Shown: positions 32,558 to 43,249 of the stretch, in pieces
Position numbering within the stretch: position 1 is the stretch's first letter
Layout: each line of letters opens with the position of its first letter
NCBI GenBank assembly: GCA_035578175.1
Contig: JAQMRL010000006.1
Coordinates: forward strand, 53,463,001 to 53,527,000
Length of the DNA stretch: 64,000 bases
Direction of reading: 5' to 3'
Source of the DNA: Catonia carolina
Taxonomy: Eukaryota > Arthropoda > Insecta > Hemiptera > Achilidae
Notes under the pieces: generated by a model
The model's input: the letters and a program-made list of their open reading frames with translations, nothing else
The model's database searches: none
Told to the model about the DNA's origin: nothing
Made by a program: the position numbers and the translations under genes

Positions 32558-32726
32558 GGGATATTAAGAGAACTGGAATAAACCAAGAACATTTATATTG
32601 GATCGAACCAAATTAAGACTACTAATAAAGTTATTGACTTTAAGAGCTTCCACGAGGAGCATGAACGAAACACTGGATGGACAAAAAAATGAGAAAAGTC
32701 TACAGTGAACGAATATTAAGAATGTT

Positions 32727-33742
32727 TGTTGTTTGTTTAGGTTATCAGCCGAAAGGCTGGTTTGGATCTCCAGAGCAGTGATTCTCAACCTGGGGGTTGT
32801 GGTGATATTATAGGGGGGTCGCGAAACCATAATGAAACCATTTAATCATTTTATGAGAAAAAACGCTTCGGATTCGAGACTCAACTGAAGTTGTGCGATC
32901 GCCAGCGCGTTTTAAATACTAGTAACAGCACGACTTGTTCAAAAACGTCCATGTGCATGTTCACAAACATTCACTCACAGTGAGTTTTATAGAAGGAGAT
33001 TAAATTACAAAGAGCACGTATACATCAAGTTGAAACTTGTAAATTGCTCATGTATCTGCATGTCATACAAGCATGTTCATACACGTCGCTACTATAAAAG
33101 TATAAACGCAGCAATATAAAATAATAGCAATAGTTGTATTCAATTTTTTTTACTGTCTGTATTTTCTTTAAAGACATAAAATTAGTGCAGTTTGATTATA
33201 TAATATTAAAAAAACATTTTACATTTATAATTACAGTCAAAATTCAATTATTAATGGTTATTAACTACCTATTATAATATAATATAATTATAATTACTAT
33301 TATAATCAGCGGGAAGGGGGGGTGCGAAATATTAATTATATTAATTTTTACTATTTGGTAATCGTGGAGCACAAAAAAGGTTGAGAATCACTGCTCTAGA
33401 GGCTTTACTGAGCAAAACGAGGAGTGAGGTGGTTTACCATTGCCTACCTCGCTGAGTGGAAAAGTAAGCTCATCTGCATCCCAGGCTCTCTGAAAAGCAT
33501 CTACTTTCCCAATTTCACCCTGCAAATGATATCTCCACTTCAATCACCACAGGGTCTGCCTGTATAATGATGAAATGTATTACTCTCAGAGCAGATAACT
33601 AGTATCTGACTATTATCTTTTACACCTCTTACCTCTCTGTCCTTAAATGCTTCAGTCATATAATTGGCTGACCATTTGACAAGAAACAAAACTATTTTTG
33701 GTAGCCCTGGAACTAGCAGATCGAGGGAGAATAATTTAATGT
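32727..33742 (-). mobile_element. SINE-A copy split by a hAT MITE
   Basis: The 3' end complement (GTTTAGGTTATCAGCCG) is near 32737; the copy continues after the MITE at 33394 and reaches the AGATCGAGGGAGAATAATTT part near 33740. The two outermost pieces join cleanly at CTCTAGAGG. Confidence 0.85.
32776..33393. mobile_element. hAT-type MITE with 8 bp TSD
   Basis: Ends CAGTGATTCTCAACCT and AGGTTGAGAATCACTG are perfect inverted repeats. The TSD is CTCCAGAG / CTCTAGAG (32768-32775, 33394-33401), one mismatch, with the second copy matching the SINE-A consensus. GGGGGTTGTGGTG just inside is typical of hAT-Charlie-like relatives. No transposase frame. Confidence 0.92.
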
Positions 33743-33744
33743 TC

Positions 33745-34190
33745 TAGAACCCTCTAGAAACCCTTAGTAAAATTGCTATACCTTATGAACTAGAGACTGC
33801 AGATGAAGGCGGAACATTGTGACCTAGATCACAACACATAGCCAATTGACTTTCGTTAATCGTATCCTGCGTTGTCAAGTTGTAGTCTCGTTGCGGACGG
33901 CAGCCTAACAAAAAGTCAGCTGGAGTTTGCTGGAACAGAGTGTGATTTAGCGAAGGGGCAACCTCACACCCGACCTTGGCTGTTATTGGCTAGATATCAT
34001 CAGCAATCTTTAGTTCATTAGGGTATAGAGGTTCAAATCAGCTTTTCGGATGATGACTTATACAACAACATACTTAACATTTGTAAATAGTAATTAATTT
34101 TTGTAAATGTCAACATAAACTATTATACACTAACATAAAAACTAAGTTCATGAACAATAGTGTTATACGTTTAACGCAAAGTCCATTTTT
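33745..34190. other. Mostly unassigned; SINE-A 3' fragment at 34027-34071
   Basis: AGGTTCAAATCAGCTTTTCGG then ATGATGACTTATACAACAACA is a SINE-A tail fragment. The rest (33745-34020) is of more balanced composition and unrecognised. Confidence 0.5.
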
Positions 34191-34359
34191 TCTGCTGTCA
34201 CCGCCACCCCTTCTAATAAATCATTTACTGTGTTGCCGGCTTCAATAGTTCTTCCGGCCTTTCACGGCATAGCGACAAAGCTTTCGGCTGCACACCGCAA
34301 AGGCCTTTGTCATCAAGGCCAAGCCAGTCGCCGCTCTCTACAACAGCGCTCTCGGCAGC

Positions 34360-34368
34360 TATATAAAG
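34360..34368 (+). promoter_or_regulatory. TATA box of solo LTR copy 3
   Basis: TATATAAAG followed by AGCGCTGCACTGAGCC, shared with copies 1 and 2. Confidence 0.8.
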
Positions 34369-34765
34369 AGCGCTGCACTGAGCCAAATCGATTCAATTCC
34401 AATCAAGACACCGAGAGCTTCACTTCGAACCAGACAGCAGACAAGACGTCCACCACCGCACACGGCTGCCGGACTCCAGCGAGACTAATCGACGACCCCG
34501 CAAGAGAGAAGATGATTCTTCCGCTCGCCAACCCGTCACCGTAAGCCATCGACCGGACTGTCATCGCCCGCTGACGCGAGCGATGCCCACAGCGGTCCTT
34601 CAACCGAGCCTTACGCCCACCGGACCCGACGAAGCAGCCATCGACGCACTACTGCGAGGGAACAAGATGACGTCTCCGCTGGACGACGACACGCCGTGTC
34701 GCCCAGCCCCTCGACCGCCACGACGACTACGACTGACGCCTCTCCAAGACGACCACCGCTTAAAC

Positions 34766-34781
34766 GGCCCTTTTCAGGGCC
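34766..34781 (+). terminator. Histone-mRNA-type 3' stem-loop in LTR copy 3
   Basis: GGCCCTTTTCAGGGCC with CTTAAAC before and ACCAAAA after, 45 bp from the LTR end. Confidence 0.85.
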
Positions 34782-34829
34782 ACCAAAATTATAAGGTTAG
34801 CCACTTAACGTCGCCATCCGGTGACACTG

Positions 34830-35485
34830 CGTTAATGGGAAATTGAAACGATGATAATTGATGGTAAATCTACAATTGGAGAGGTTTATTTTTTTTAAAA
34901 AAAAGCTGACCGGATCAATCGGGTGGGAGCTAAGACTGATCTGGGAAAAGGCCCTTTGCCTTTTAAATGTATAGAAAACTGTTTAAAATTAGCGAGAAAA
35001 TTCATAAGGTTTTCCTTACAAATTTATTTATTTATAACTTCAAATTATAGAACATATATTTATTTTGTAAAATCTTTTAAACAAATCTGATACACAAAAC
35101 TCTATTTTTATTACAAATAATATTAATTTTATTCAGGTGCTCCTAACTTGTTACTTGTAAACAAGTCTGTAATCCGTTTTTAAATGCCATGATAAAAGTC
35201 CCAAGAAAAAGTAGAATTGAAAAAAGCGCAATAATTATAGGTTAAGTATCCCAACGTCTTCTTCTGAAATGAATATTTAATTCCTACTTATTAAGTAACC
35301 GTATTTATCAGTAATTACTGTCAAACTTAATTATTCTAAATTTTAAAAATTTATTTCAAAATTTTTTAAATAATTATTGCGTCATACACTACATTTTTAT
35401 ACAAACGTGTTGGTTAAGTAGTTAACACAAATAATATGTATCCTGTCTAAAAATGTCTGGGTGAAAAGCAGTTCTAGATCTAAAT
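34830..35485. other. Unassigned AT-rich stretch
   Basis: No frame, terminus or match seen. Confidence 0.4.
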
Positions 35486-35489
35486 TATT

Positions 35490-35675
35490 GTTTACGCCAT
35501 CAGCCAAAAGGTTGGTTTGAACCTCTAAAGACTTTACTAAATAAAACGAGAAGTGAGGTGGTTACATTGCCTTCCTCACTGAGTGGAAAAGTATGTTTTT
35601 CAGCATGTCAAGCCCTCTAAAAACCATCCTCACTTCATTCACCATAGGGTCTGTCTGTGTAATGAAATTCAATCT
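35490..35675 (-). mobile_element. SINE-A, 3' half only
   Basis: GCCATCAGCCAAAAGGTTGG through GGGTCTGTCTGTGTAATG; joined to unrelated sequence near 35675. Confidence 0.8.
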
Positions 35676-35734
35676 GTAGGACCCCGCCATCAAAATACCG
35701 TATTGTTCCGAGCACAAACCGCAGTTTATTCCTA

Positions 35735-36715
35735 AAAATCTGGTGTGAAACACTAACACAACTTTCTCTTGCCAATGCAAATAATTAACAATAAACCTAA
35801 CATTAGTATTAAAACATTAGAAATGAACAAAAACTAACCTCAAAAACATAACCTTATTTTAATCATGAGTGAATGACGCAAAATGACAATCAAACTCAGT
35901 TTGGCTTAAAAATACGGAAAATCACGCTTTCACGCTAAACTAGGCTCTGTAGAGAAAAATGCTCTAAACAAAAGTTGTAGATCTTTTAATTTTCTATAAC
36001 TTTTATTATATACACTTTTGTCGTAAAATGCATACTAAGACCGAAATTTTAAAAAAAATCGATTTTTCTCACGTTTTCGTGAGAAAAAAAACAGAAAATC
36101 GCAAATTACCGCTAAACTAAACGTTATACAAAAAAATGTTTGAAATAAAAGTTGTAGGTTTTTAAATTCTCTACAACTTTTATTATATAAGTTTTTGCGC
36201 TAAAATTTATATTAAAGCCGTAATCTTAAAAAAACAACGTTTTTACGTGATAACAGCCTCACCGAGAATTTCAGCAAACATGGCGCCTACCCTACCTTGT
36301 AGAGAATAAAAAATTGAGTAAAATAGGCGATTTTAAAAAAAATCGTAGGACCAGTTTTTGAGAAAATCGCAAAAAACTGAAAAATTATACGAATAAACTA
36401 CTACTTCCGGTTGACCGATTTTGATGAAAATGTTCGTGTCGCGTCCGGTAGTGGTATGTAACTTAAGTTTCAAGTTTCAAGTTCGTACGATGTTCCGTTC
36501 TTGAGATATTCTGTTCACACACAGACACACACACAGACACACACACACACACACACACACATACAGACACACACACAGACCAATCGCTAAAAACATGTTT
36601 TTTGGGTTCAGGGGGTCTGAAAACGTATAGATCCGGTGAAAACTCGATTTCGAAAAATCGACATGAAAACAATACTTTCCTTCCTATATATTCATATAGG
36701 CAAGAGAAAGTAAAA
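35735..36715 (-). mobile_element. TG element, inverted, well preserved
   Basis: Read on the plus strand it starts ATCTGGTGTGAAACACTAAC, then ACTTTCTCTTGCC (about 35761), and ends GGCAAGAGAAAGTAAAAATCC near 36718. The microsatellite is a mixed CA run (ACACACAGACACACACACAG, 36516-36580). All core blocks are in the same order as at 20822. Confidence 0.85.
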
Positions 36716-36795
36716 ATCCATAATTTGACTGCGGCTTGCATTTGCGCTTTATTAATATTAATGGTTCTAATTAAGCATAAGTAGGTATAAAGAGA

Positions 36796-37185
36796 AACGT
36801 GGGTGATAGGGGCTGTAGAAAAGAAGAGGATAGAAGATTTTGATATGTGTTGTTATAGGAAAATGTTAAAGATTAGGTGGGTAGACAAAATAAGTAATTT
36901 AGAGGTTCTTAGGCGAGTGGATGAAAAAAGAAGTATATGGAAGCATCTTACCAAAAGAAGGGGTGGGCTAGTGGGGCATATACTAAGACATCCAGGTATT
37001 GGGCTATCAATAATGGAGGGTAATATTGAGGGAGTTAATAGTAGGGGGAGGCAAAGATTAGAATATAGTATAAAGCAAATTACAAAAGATTTAGGGTGTT
37101 ACAGGTATGTAGATATGAAACGACTTGCGCAAGATAGAAAGGTTGGAGAACTGCATCAAACCAGTCGAGAGACTAATGACAAAAA
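36796..37185 (+). pseudogene. LINE-alpha, 5'-truncated insertion with perfect TSD
   Basis: The TSD AGGTATAAAGAGA is exact at 36783-36795 and 37186-37198. The insert is ~390 bp; its frame reads VIGAVEKKRIEDFDMCCYRK, MLKIRWVDKISNLEVLRRVD, EKRSIWKHLTKRRGGLVGHI and GRQRLEYSIKQITKDLGCYR, ending ETNDKKG. It is the last ~125 residues of ORF2, with one indel near the end and an A-tail. Exact TSD and open frame point to recent insertion. Confidence 0.9.
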
Positions 37186-37199
37186 AGGTATAAAGAGAG

Positions 37200-38080
37200 A
37201 GACACACTCCTTATACGCACGCTTCTACGTAGTGCGTGTACAGTCATTTTGATCTGTTTGGTGTACAGTATAACGTTTGGTAAAGTCCAGGACTTTCTTA
37301 GTTTGCTCCTACTGACAACAAATAATGACGTCACTGAGCATGCGCATTATATAAAAATGAGTACACGCTGATTAAAAAGTAACAACAAAATACTTTCTAA
37401 AGTATTAAAATACAAAATACTTTTAAAAATAGTTTTATAAATGATATTAGGCGTACATCAAATCATGACTGATATTTTAAGTACTTTAAGTATTTATAAT
37501 TTAAAATATAGTTAACTGAATCGGATTACGACATCCATAAAGTCGTGGACCCTAGCGTGCACTTCGTAATAGCTGGCTTTGGTTTGTTGACTGTAGGAGC
37601 AAACTAAGGACGGCTGAACTTTTGTAGAAGTTTTCTTATTTTTCATTTTGTTTTTTATCCGATCATTTGTTTTTAGTTGTTTTTTGTTTTGTTTTTTTAT
37701 ATACGCTATGAATGATGTTATATACGTTAAGGGTACATCGTCTGTACAAATAACCAAAAATCAGCGCAGGACTTATTACTAATTTTAAATTAATCATAAT
37801 CTTATTAACTACGTGGAAAAGACATCCACCAAATAAACAAAAAATTCTAAATGCTAATTAAATAGTAAGTGTAATCAACGTATTTGTTTGTAGGCCTACG
37901 GTAATTTTTTCTTATAAAATAAAATATTTTCAAAAACATACAAGTTCTGTACTTGAAATTTGTTTTCTTAGTTTTGATCATAATTTTCCTGATGCAGATT
38001 AAATGCGGGTGTGGCTTGTTTTCGGAATATTACGGTAGTATGTAAGTAAACATTATTTACATAAAAAAAATATTCGGATA
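37200..38080. other. Unassigned; imperfect inverted repeat 37300-37605
   Basis: CTTAGTTTGCTCCTAC at about 37299 is complementary to GTAGGAGCAAACTAAG at about 37591, with a further TGACAACAAA / TTTGTTGA extension. This could be a small foldback element. Otherwise AT-rich. Confidence 0.45.
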
Positions 38081-38086
38081 TTTTTT

Positions 38087-39249
38087 GTTATCCCGCCAGC
38101 ATAATTTTTCACATTTTGTGAATATTTCGTATGCAACCTTACAGTATTTTAAACGATAAAAACGGGAAAAATATTTAAAAAAATCCTACACCGATATTCT
38201 TCAAGTTAAGGTAGGGTAAATAATTTGCTTTTTCTCAAGATTGTTACTGTACGTAATAATGAAAAATATGAACTCAATGAGTACATAATATCATGAAATT
38301 AATTTTTTTTTGTCATCAGTCTCTCGACTGGTTTGATGCAGTTCTCCAAGCTGTTCTATCCCGCGCAAGTCGCTTCATCTCTACATACCTGTAACACTCT
38401 ACATCTTTTGTAATTTTCTTTATATATTCTAATCTTTGCCTCCCCCTACTGTTAACTCCCTCAATATTACCCTCCATTATTGATAGCCCAATACCTAGAT
38501 GTCTTAAGGTATGCCCCACTAGTCTATCCCTTCTTCTGGTAAGGTGCTTCCAAATACTTCTTTTTTCATCCACTCACCTAAGAACCTCTAAATTACTTAT
38601 TTTGTCCACCCACCTAATCTTTAACATTTTCCTGTAACACCACATTTCAAAAGCTTCTATCCTCTTCTTTTCTACAGCCCCTATCATCCACGTTTCACTC
38701 CCGTATAATGCACACAAAGTGTGTAGTACTACACTCCAAACATAATGGTTTAAGAAATTTTTCCTAATCTGTAACTCAATGTTTGTAGTCAGTAAGCTGT
38801 TTTTTATTTCAAAGGCTTTTCTAGCTTGAGCAATTCTGCTTTTGATATCACTTGTGCTTCTACCATCCTTTGTTATTTTACTCTCTAGATAGCAGAATTC
38901 CCCAACTTCCTGTATGTTTTCGTTGCATACTTTTACATTTCCCATCTCTTCTAAACCACTCTTGCTGCTGCACAACACTTTCGTTTTATTTTTGAATTAA
39001 TTTTTGAAATGATTGAAATTAATTTAACATAATTAAATTAAATATTATTAAATCATTTAATAATTATCAATAAATAGTTTAAGGTTAACTTGAAAAAGGA
39101 AAAACTTTAACGTTAACTTAAAAAATATTGATGTTATATTATTTTTTATGATATTTTCCCGTTTTTATCGTTAAAAATACTATAAGAATTCCTACATACG
39201 AAATATCCACAAAATATGAAAAATTATTCGGGGGGGGGGGGCGGATAAC
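38087..39249. mobile_element. Foldback/MITE with ~90 bp arms, split by LINE-alpha
   Basis: Arm 38087-38176 (ATAATTTTTCACATTTTGTG ... AACGATAAAAACGGGAAAAA) is complementary to 39150-39249 (TTTTCCCGTTTTTATCGTT ... CACAAAATATGAAAAATTAT). GTTATCCCGCC and GGCGGATAAC mark the outer ends. The right arm contains a run of 12 G near 39230. The centre carries a LINE-alpha insertion. Confidence 0.75.
38309..38991 (-). pseudogene. LINE-alpha ORF2 C-terminus (~220 residues), one stop
   Basis: Minus-strand frame from 38978: GNVKVCNENIQEVGEFCYLE, SKITKDGRSTSDIKSRIAQA, RKAFEIKNSLLTTNIELQIR, LYGSETWMIGAVEKKRIEAF, EMWCYRKMLKIRWVDKISNL and EVLR, stop, then VDEKRSIWKHLTRRRDRLVG to ASNQSRD. The stop at about 38574 is TGA where the copy at 36796 has CGA, a CpG-type change. 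TSD-like TGAAATTAATTTTT / TGAATTAATTTTT flanks it. The RT palm is missing (5' truncation). Confidence 0.88.
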
Positions 39250-39785
39250 AGACTAGACCCAAATATTCTAATACCTATATTAATTAGATTATGTATCCGA
39301 TTCATTGTTTTAAACTCAAGTTTTTGAATTTTTCCAAAAGATTTTAATCATGTATTTTATTTTTATTTCATACCAATACAGTTTCCTGGTTAGGAAATAT
39401 CTAAAGTTTTACACAAAGCAATTTCTGTATTTAATGAATACCAATAAATTTATCTGCTTCGGATTACATTGGGTAATATTCGTTTCATCTTGAATCCCTC
39501 TTGAAAGGGGAGAAATTGAATGGTTGTACTGTACTCTCTGAGCCTATAATAGTGAAAGACGGCAACCATTTGTTATCTCTCCCCTTCGGATAATATTGAT
39601 GCCATTGTCATAACCTATTTCAAAATGGGCGAGTGGAACGAAAATGGCGAACAAAAAGCTTCATTCTTTATGATCACACTAAATCAACCTGGTTTAAATA
39701 AATATAACTACGAATTTCTTTCTCTCTAATAATCCACCAAATCTATATTTCTTTTTTAAACGTTTGACCGATTCTGGTAATGTGT
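39250..39785. other. Unassigned; imperfect hairpin 39494-39588
   Basis: AAAGGGGAGAAATTGAATGG and CAACCATTTGTTATCTCTCC form an imperfect inverted repeat. No frame or family was recognised. Confidence 0.4.
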
Positions 39786-39789
39786 TTTT

Positions 39790-40345
39790 GTCAGTCTCTC
39801 GACTGGTTTGATGCAGTTCTCCGAGCTGTTCTATCTGCGCAAGTCCTTTCATATCTACATACCCGTAACACCCTACATCTTTTGTAATTTGCTTTATATA
39901 TTCTAACCTTGGCCTCCCCCCTACAATTCACTCCCTCAATATTACCCTCTATTATTGATAGACCAATAACTGGATGTCTCAAGATATGCCCAACCAGCCT
40001 ATCCGTTCTTCTGGTAAGATGCTTCCATATACTTCTTTTTTCATCCACTCGCCTAAGAACCTCTAAATTACTTATTTTGTCCACCCACCTAATCTTTAAC
40101 ATTTTCCTGTAACACCATATTTCAAAAGCTTCTATCCTCTTCCTTCCTACAACCCCTATCACCACGTTTCACTCCCGTAAAATGCTGCTCTTCAAAAATA
40201 TAATTTTTTAAGAGTTTTTCTTAATCTGTAAGCCAATGTTTAAATAGTCAATAAGGTGTTTTTTATGTATAAGGCTTTTCTAGCGTGAGTTATCCTACTT
40301 TTGATATCACTTGTGCTTCTACCATCCTTTGCTATTTTATAATGT
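39790..40345 (-). pseudogene. LINE-alpha ORF2 C-terminal fragment
   Basis: The minus frame gives MVIGVVGRKRIEAFEIWCYR, KMLKIRWVDKISNLEVLRRV, DEKRSIWKHLTRRTDRLVGH and ILRHPVIGLSIIEGNIEGVN, then a shifted end (ERTCADRTARRTASNQSRD). Upstream sequence up to 40345 matches the I-K-S-R part with more damage. 5'-truncated. Confidence 0.85.
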
Positions 40346-40360
40346 ATCTTAACCAATTAA

Positions 40361-40725
40361 TTTGTTGTTGTTGTTTAGGTCATCAGCCCAAAGGCTGATT
40401 CGAACGACTAGAGGCTAAGTAAAACGAGGAGTGATGTGGTTTACAAATTGGCTTTCTCACTGATTGGAAAAGTGTGCTTATCAGTATACCAAGCCCCTTT
40501 AAAAAGCATCTACTTTCCACCCTACAAATGACACTTTCACTTCATTCACCGCAGGATCTGTCTGTATAATGAAATTCATTATTATGAGAGGAGATAACTC
40601 TCGATCGGACTTGTGTCTATTATACATCTCTACCTCTTCTGTTGTTAAAAATACTTCAGTCATATAATTGGTTGACCATGCGATAAGAAACAGAACTACT
40701 TCAACTGCCTGTTATGGGCAAAACT
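40361..40725 (-). mobile_element. SINE-A copy
   Basis: TTGTTGTTGTTTAGGTCATC to CTGCCTGTTATGGGCA, with deletion of the segment around the GCAGGGCTAAAATAAATAG block. The tail has four AAC units. Confidence 0.85.
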
Positions 40726-40739
40726 AAATAAAGGACTAG

Positions 40740-41550
40740 GTACTCTATTAGAACGATACTAAATTTTTTATAAAAAAATCCCCTTCATGAGGTATCGCGT
40801 CTCATGGCTGGTGGCAATTTTTAAAAAGGTGTACCTTTGACTTATAGCAAAAACTATTAGTGATTTCTGGATCTACTCTTTAAGAGGAATCGAATGACAC
40901 TTTTTTCTTTAAAAATTCCGACTATGACTTCTTAAATTCCGCTTTTGGATCACTTCAGTCGAAACTACAACTTCAAACCCAATGATATCTGTACCTACCC
41001 TATAAGAGGAATTGATTGATACTATTTTTGTTTCCAAATTGTTACTTTGATATCTTCAATTCCAGTTTTGATCACTTCCGGTCGAAACCGGAACTACAAA
41101 CCCAATGATTTCTGTATCTATTCTTTAAGAGAAATCGAATGACACAATTTTTGTTTCCAAATTCCAAATTTTATTTCTTTATTTCCGGTTTTGGGTCACT
41201 TCCGGTCGAAACCAGAACTTCCAACCCAATAATTTCGGTATCTTCTGTTTAAGAGGAATCGAATGACACTATAGTTTACAATTCCGACTTTGAATTCTTG
41301 ACTTTTTGGTTTTGGGCAACTTTCGATTAAAACCGGAACTTTAAACCCAATTCAAGCCCACTAACTTTTTTTATAGATTACGAATTAAAAAACCGTTTTT
41401 TGCTGTCTCTTTTAGTTTCTGATATCTGGGTGTGACGGACGGACGGATACAACAAAATGATAAGATAATTTTAGAAATTCCAACCGAAAATCGACAAGAA
41501 AACAATACTTTCTTTCCCTATATATTCATATAAGGCAAGAGAAAGCAAAA
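40740..41550 (-). mobile_element. TG-element relative with a minisatellite core
   Basis: The last ~90 bp (CCGAAAATCGACAAGAAAAC, AATACTTTCTTTCCC, TATATTCATATAAGGCAAGA) equal the TG-element end in minus orientation. Inside is an array of four ~123 bp units instead of the normal core, plus CTGGGTGTGACGGACGGACG. The other terminus was not found. Confidence 0.6.
40858..41350. repeat. Minisatellite, four ~123 bp units
   Basis: Unit landmarks TGATTTCTG(G/T)ATCTA, TTTAAGAGGAATCGAATGAC and CACTTCCGGTCGAAACCGG recur at 40861, 40983, 41106 and 41230. Units are ~80% alike by eye. Confidence 0.88.
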
Positions 41551-41554
41551 AATG

Positions 41555-42745
41555 TGGAGTGAAAACGTAAGAAGGAAATTTATTTAATGTGCCTCTCTTA
41601 TATTTATTTCACTCCGATAACAACCAGTTCTTTGATTCCAGAAATGATCACTAAACTTCTGAATTATTTTTAGGAGTAAATGTAAATAAAAGAGAACATT
41701 GTATACTGAACTGGAGTTCAATATTCTCTTTGTATTTGAACATTATCGTTCAACGAATGTTCTTAAAAGAGCACTCATTGTTATCGGACATTTAATAATT
41801 AACTATCATATACCTCCTTGTTAAATCAATACTCTTTATAGATAATAGTTAATAAAACGTGGGCCTGTGTGCCTGAGCGCCTATGCCTATGTAGGTTATC
41901 ATTTAAAGAGCCTACTAATGTAGTTAACAAATGTTATTACCATTAGATAATGTTTTGGCTTCCATTATTTTTTAGGGACATCATATCGTAACACCTAAGA
42001 CTAGGTTTGAATAATAAATAGACTTATTTTAAACTTATAATAATTGATTATTTATTGACACAACTTAGTTAATTAGTTTAACTTACTTAATTTTTTTATT
42101 TATTAAACTTAGTTTACTAATACAATTAGACTACTTCAATTAAATTAATTGCAAAACTTAAGCTTAAAAAACTTGATTATAAGTAAAATAGTGTCACTTC
42201 ACAGATCAAAACAATGGTTTACCTGTCCACAACCACTGTTTACTACTTATATGCACCGCACTATTAACGTAATTCAGAACCGTTCCCGTAACGACACTAT
42301 TTTGAACGGCCCGACAACACTTTCCATTTACAATTCAAGCATTAACTAACTACAAAAGCGCTAACTGTTTTTATACCTGCGGTCTGATAGTTCATCCAAC
42401 AATCGAGACCCTTCTACAACTTTTTTCCGCTTTACCAGAACATGAAAAAAGGAATCGAAATAAAACGAAAGTTTGTACTAATTAATTACAATTAACTATT
42501 AGACTTAGACTATTAACAAATGAAAATTAGACTTCAATTACATTAATTAATTACAAATTTAAAACTTAAATTAAACTCGACTACAAAATAAGATAGACCT
42601 ACTGTCAAGTAACAATGAAAAGAATCAATGATTTACAACCTCTTTCTACCAATTTTTCTGTTCACAACCTCTTTCTACCAATCGTATGTACACGCACTAT
42701 TACTGTAATTCAGAACCGGTCCATAATTTCGATTGTTAGACTACT
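41555..42745. repeat. AT-rich region with a diverged direct repeat
   Basis: ATTAGACTACTTCAATTAAA ... CGCACTATTAACGTAATTCAG (about 42125-42285) recurs as ATTAGACTTCAATTACATTA ... CGCACTATTACTGTAATTCAG (about 42530-42715). The AAACTTAA, AATGG/AATGATTTAC and CACAACC motifs fall in the same order. The spacing of ~410 bp could reflect tandem duplication of a repeat. No coding potential. Confidence 0.6.
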
Positions 42746-42746
42746 T

Positions 42747-43145
42747 GTCTGCCCATAACAATCAGGTGGAGTGTTAAATTATTTGCACTCGATCTGCTTG
42801 TTCCGGGGTTGCAAAAAATAGTTCTGTTTGTTATCTCATGGTCAGCCAATTCCATGACTGAAACATTTAGAACAGAAGAGGTAGAGGTGTAAAAAACCTA
42901 GTCAGAGTTATCTCCTCTGAAAGTGATAAATTTCATCATTATACTCGTACAGCCAGACCCAGTGTTGAATGAAGTGAAGAGGTCATTTGCAGGGTGGAAA
43001 GTAGATGCTTTTTAGAGGACCTGGCATGCTGATAAGCATACTTTTCACTTGGTGAAAGAGGCAATCGTAAACCACCTCACTCGTTTACTTAGTAAAGCCT
43101 CTAAAGGTTCAAACCAGCCTTTCTAACCAGTTGATGACCTAAATA
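42747..43145 (+). mobile_element. SINE-A copy
   Basis: TCTGCCCATAACAATCAGG to CAGTTGATGACCTAAATAAA. It is of the GGGTGGAAAGTAGATGC subtype and has a lost AAC tail and several indels. Confidence 0.88.
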
Positions 43146-43249
43146 AAAGACTATCCCTCAAGACTACCTCTTACAGCGGTACACATTTTTTTAAATTTTT
43201 TATAGCTTTTGAGACCGCAAAGGATCACTTTAATTAGTTATTTAGAAGC

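Larger units (their letters stand above)
34196..34826 (+). mobile_element. Solo LTR, copy 3 (perfect TSD)
   Basis: Begins TGTCACCGCCACCCC and ends CATCCGGTGACA; the TSD CTGC is exact at 34192-34195 and 34827-34830. 631 bp. It shares with copy 1 the order AGGCCTTTGTCATCAAGGCC (a hairpin), TATA box, CAGACAGCAGACAAGACG, CCCCGCAAGAGAGAAGATGA, the CATCGC hairpin, ACGCCGTGTCGCCCAGC and the histone-type stem-loop. No adjoining primer-binding site or second LTR exists, so it is a recombination product. Confidence 0.9.

Noticed and set aside
37299..37605. Inverted repeat CTTAGTTTGCTCCTAC as a transposon end
   Set aside because: Arms are under 30 bp, no TSD was seen and there is no second copy in the window.
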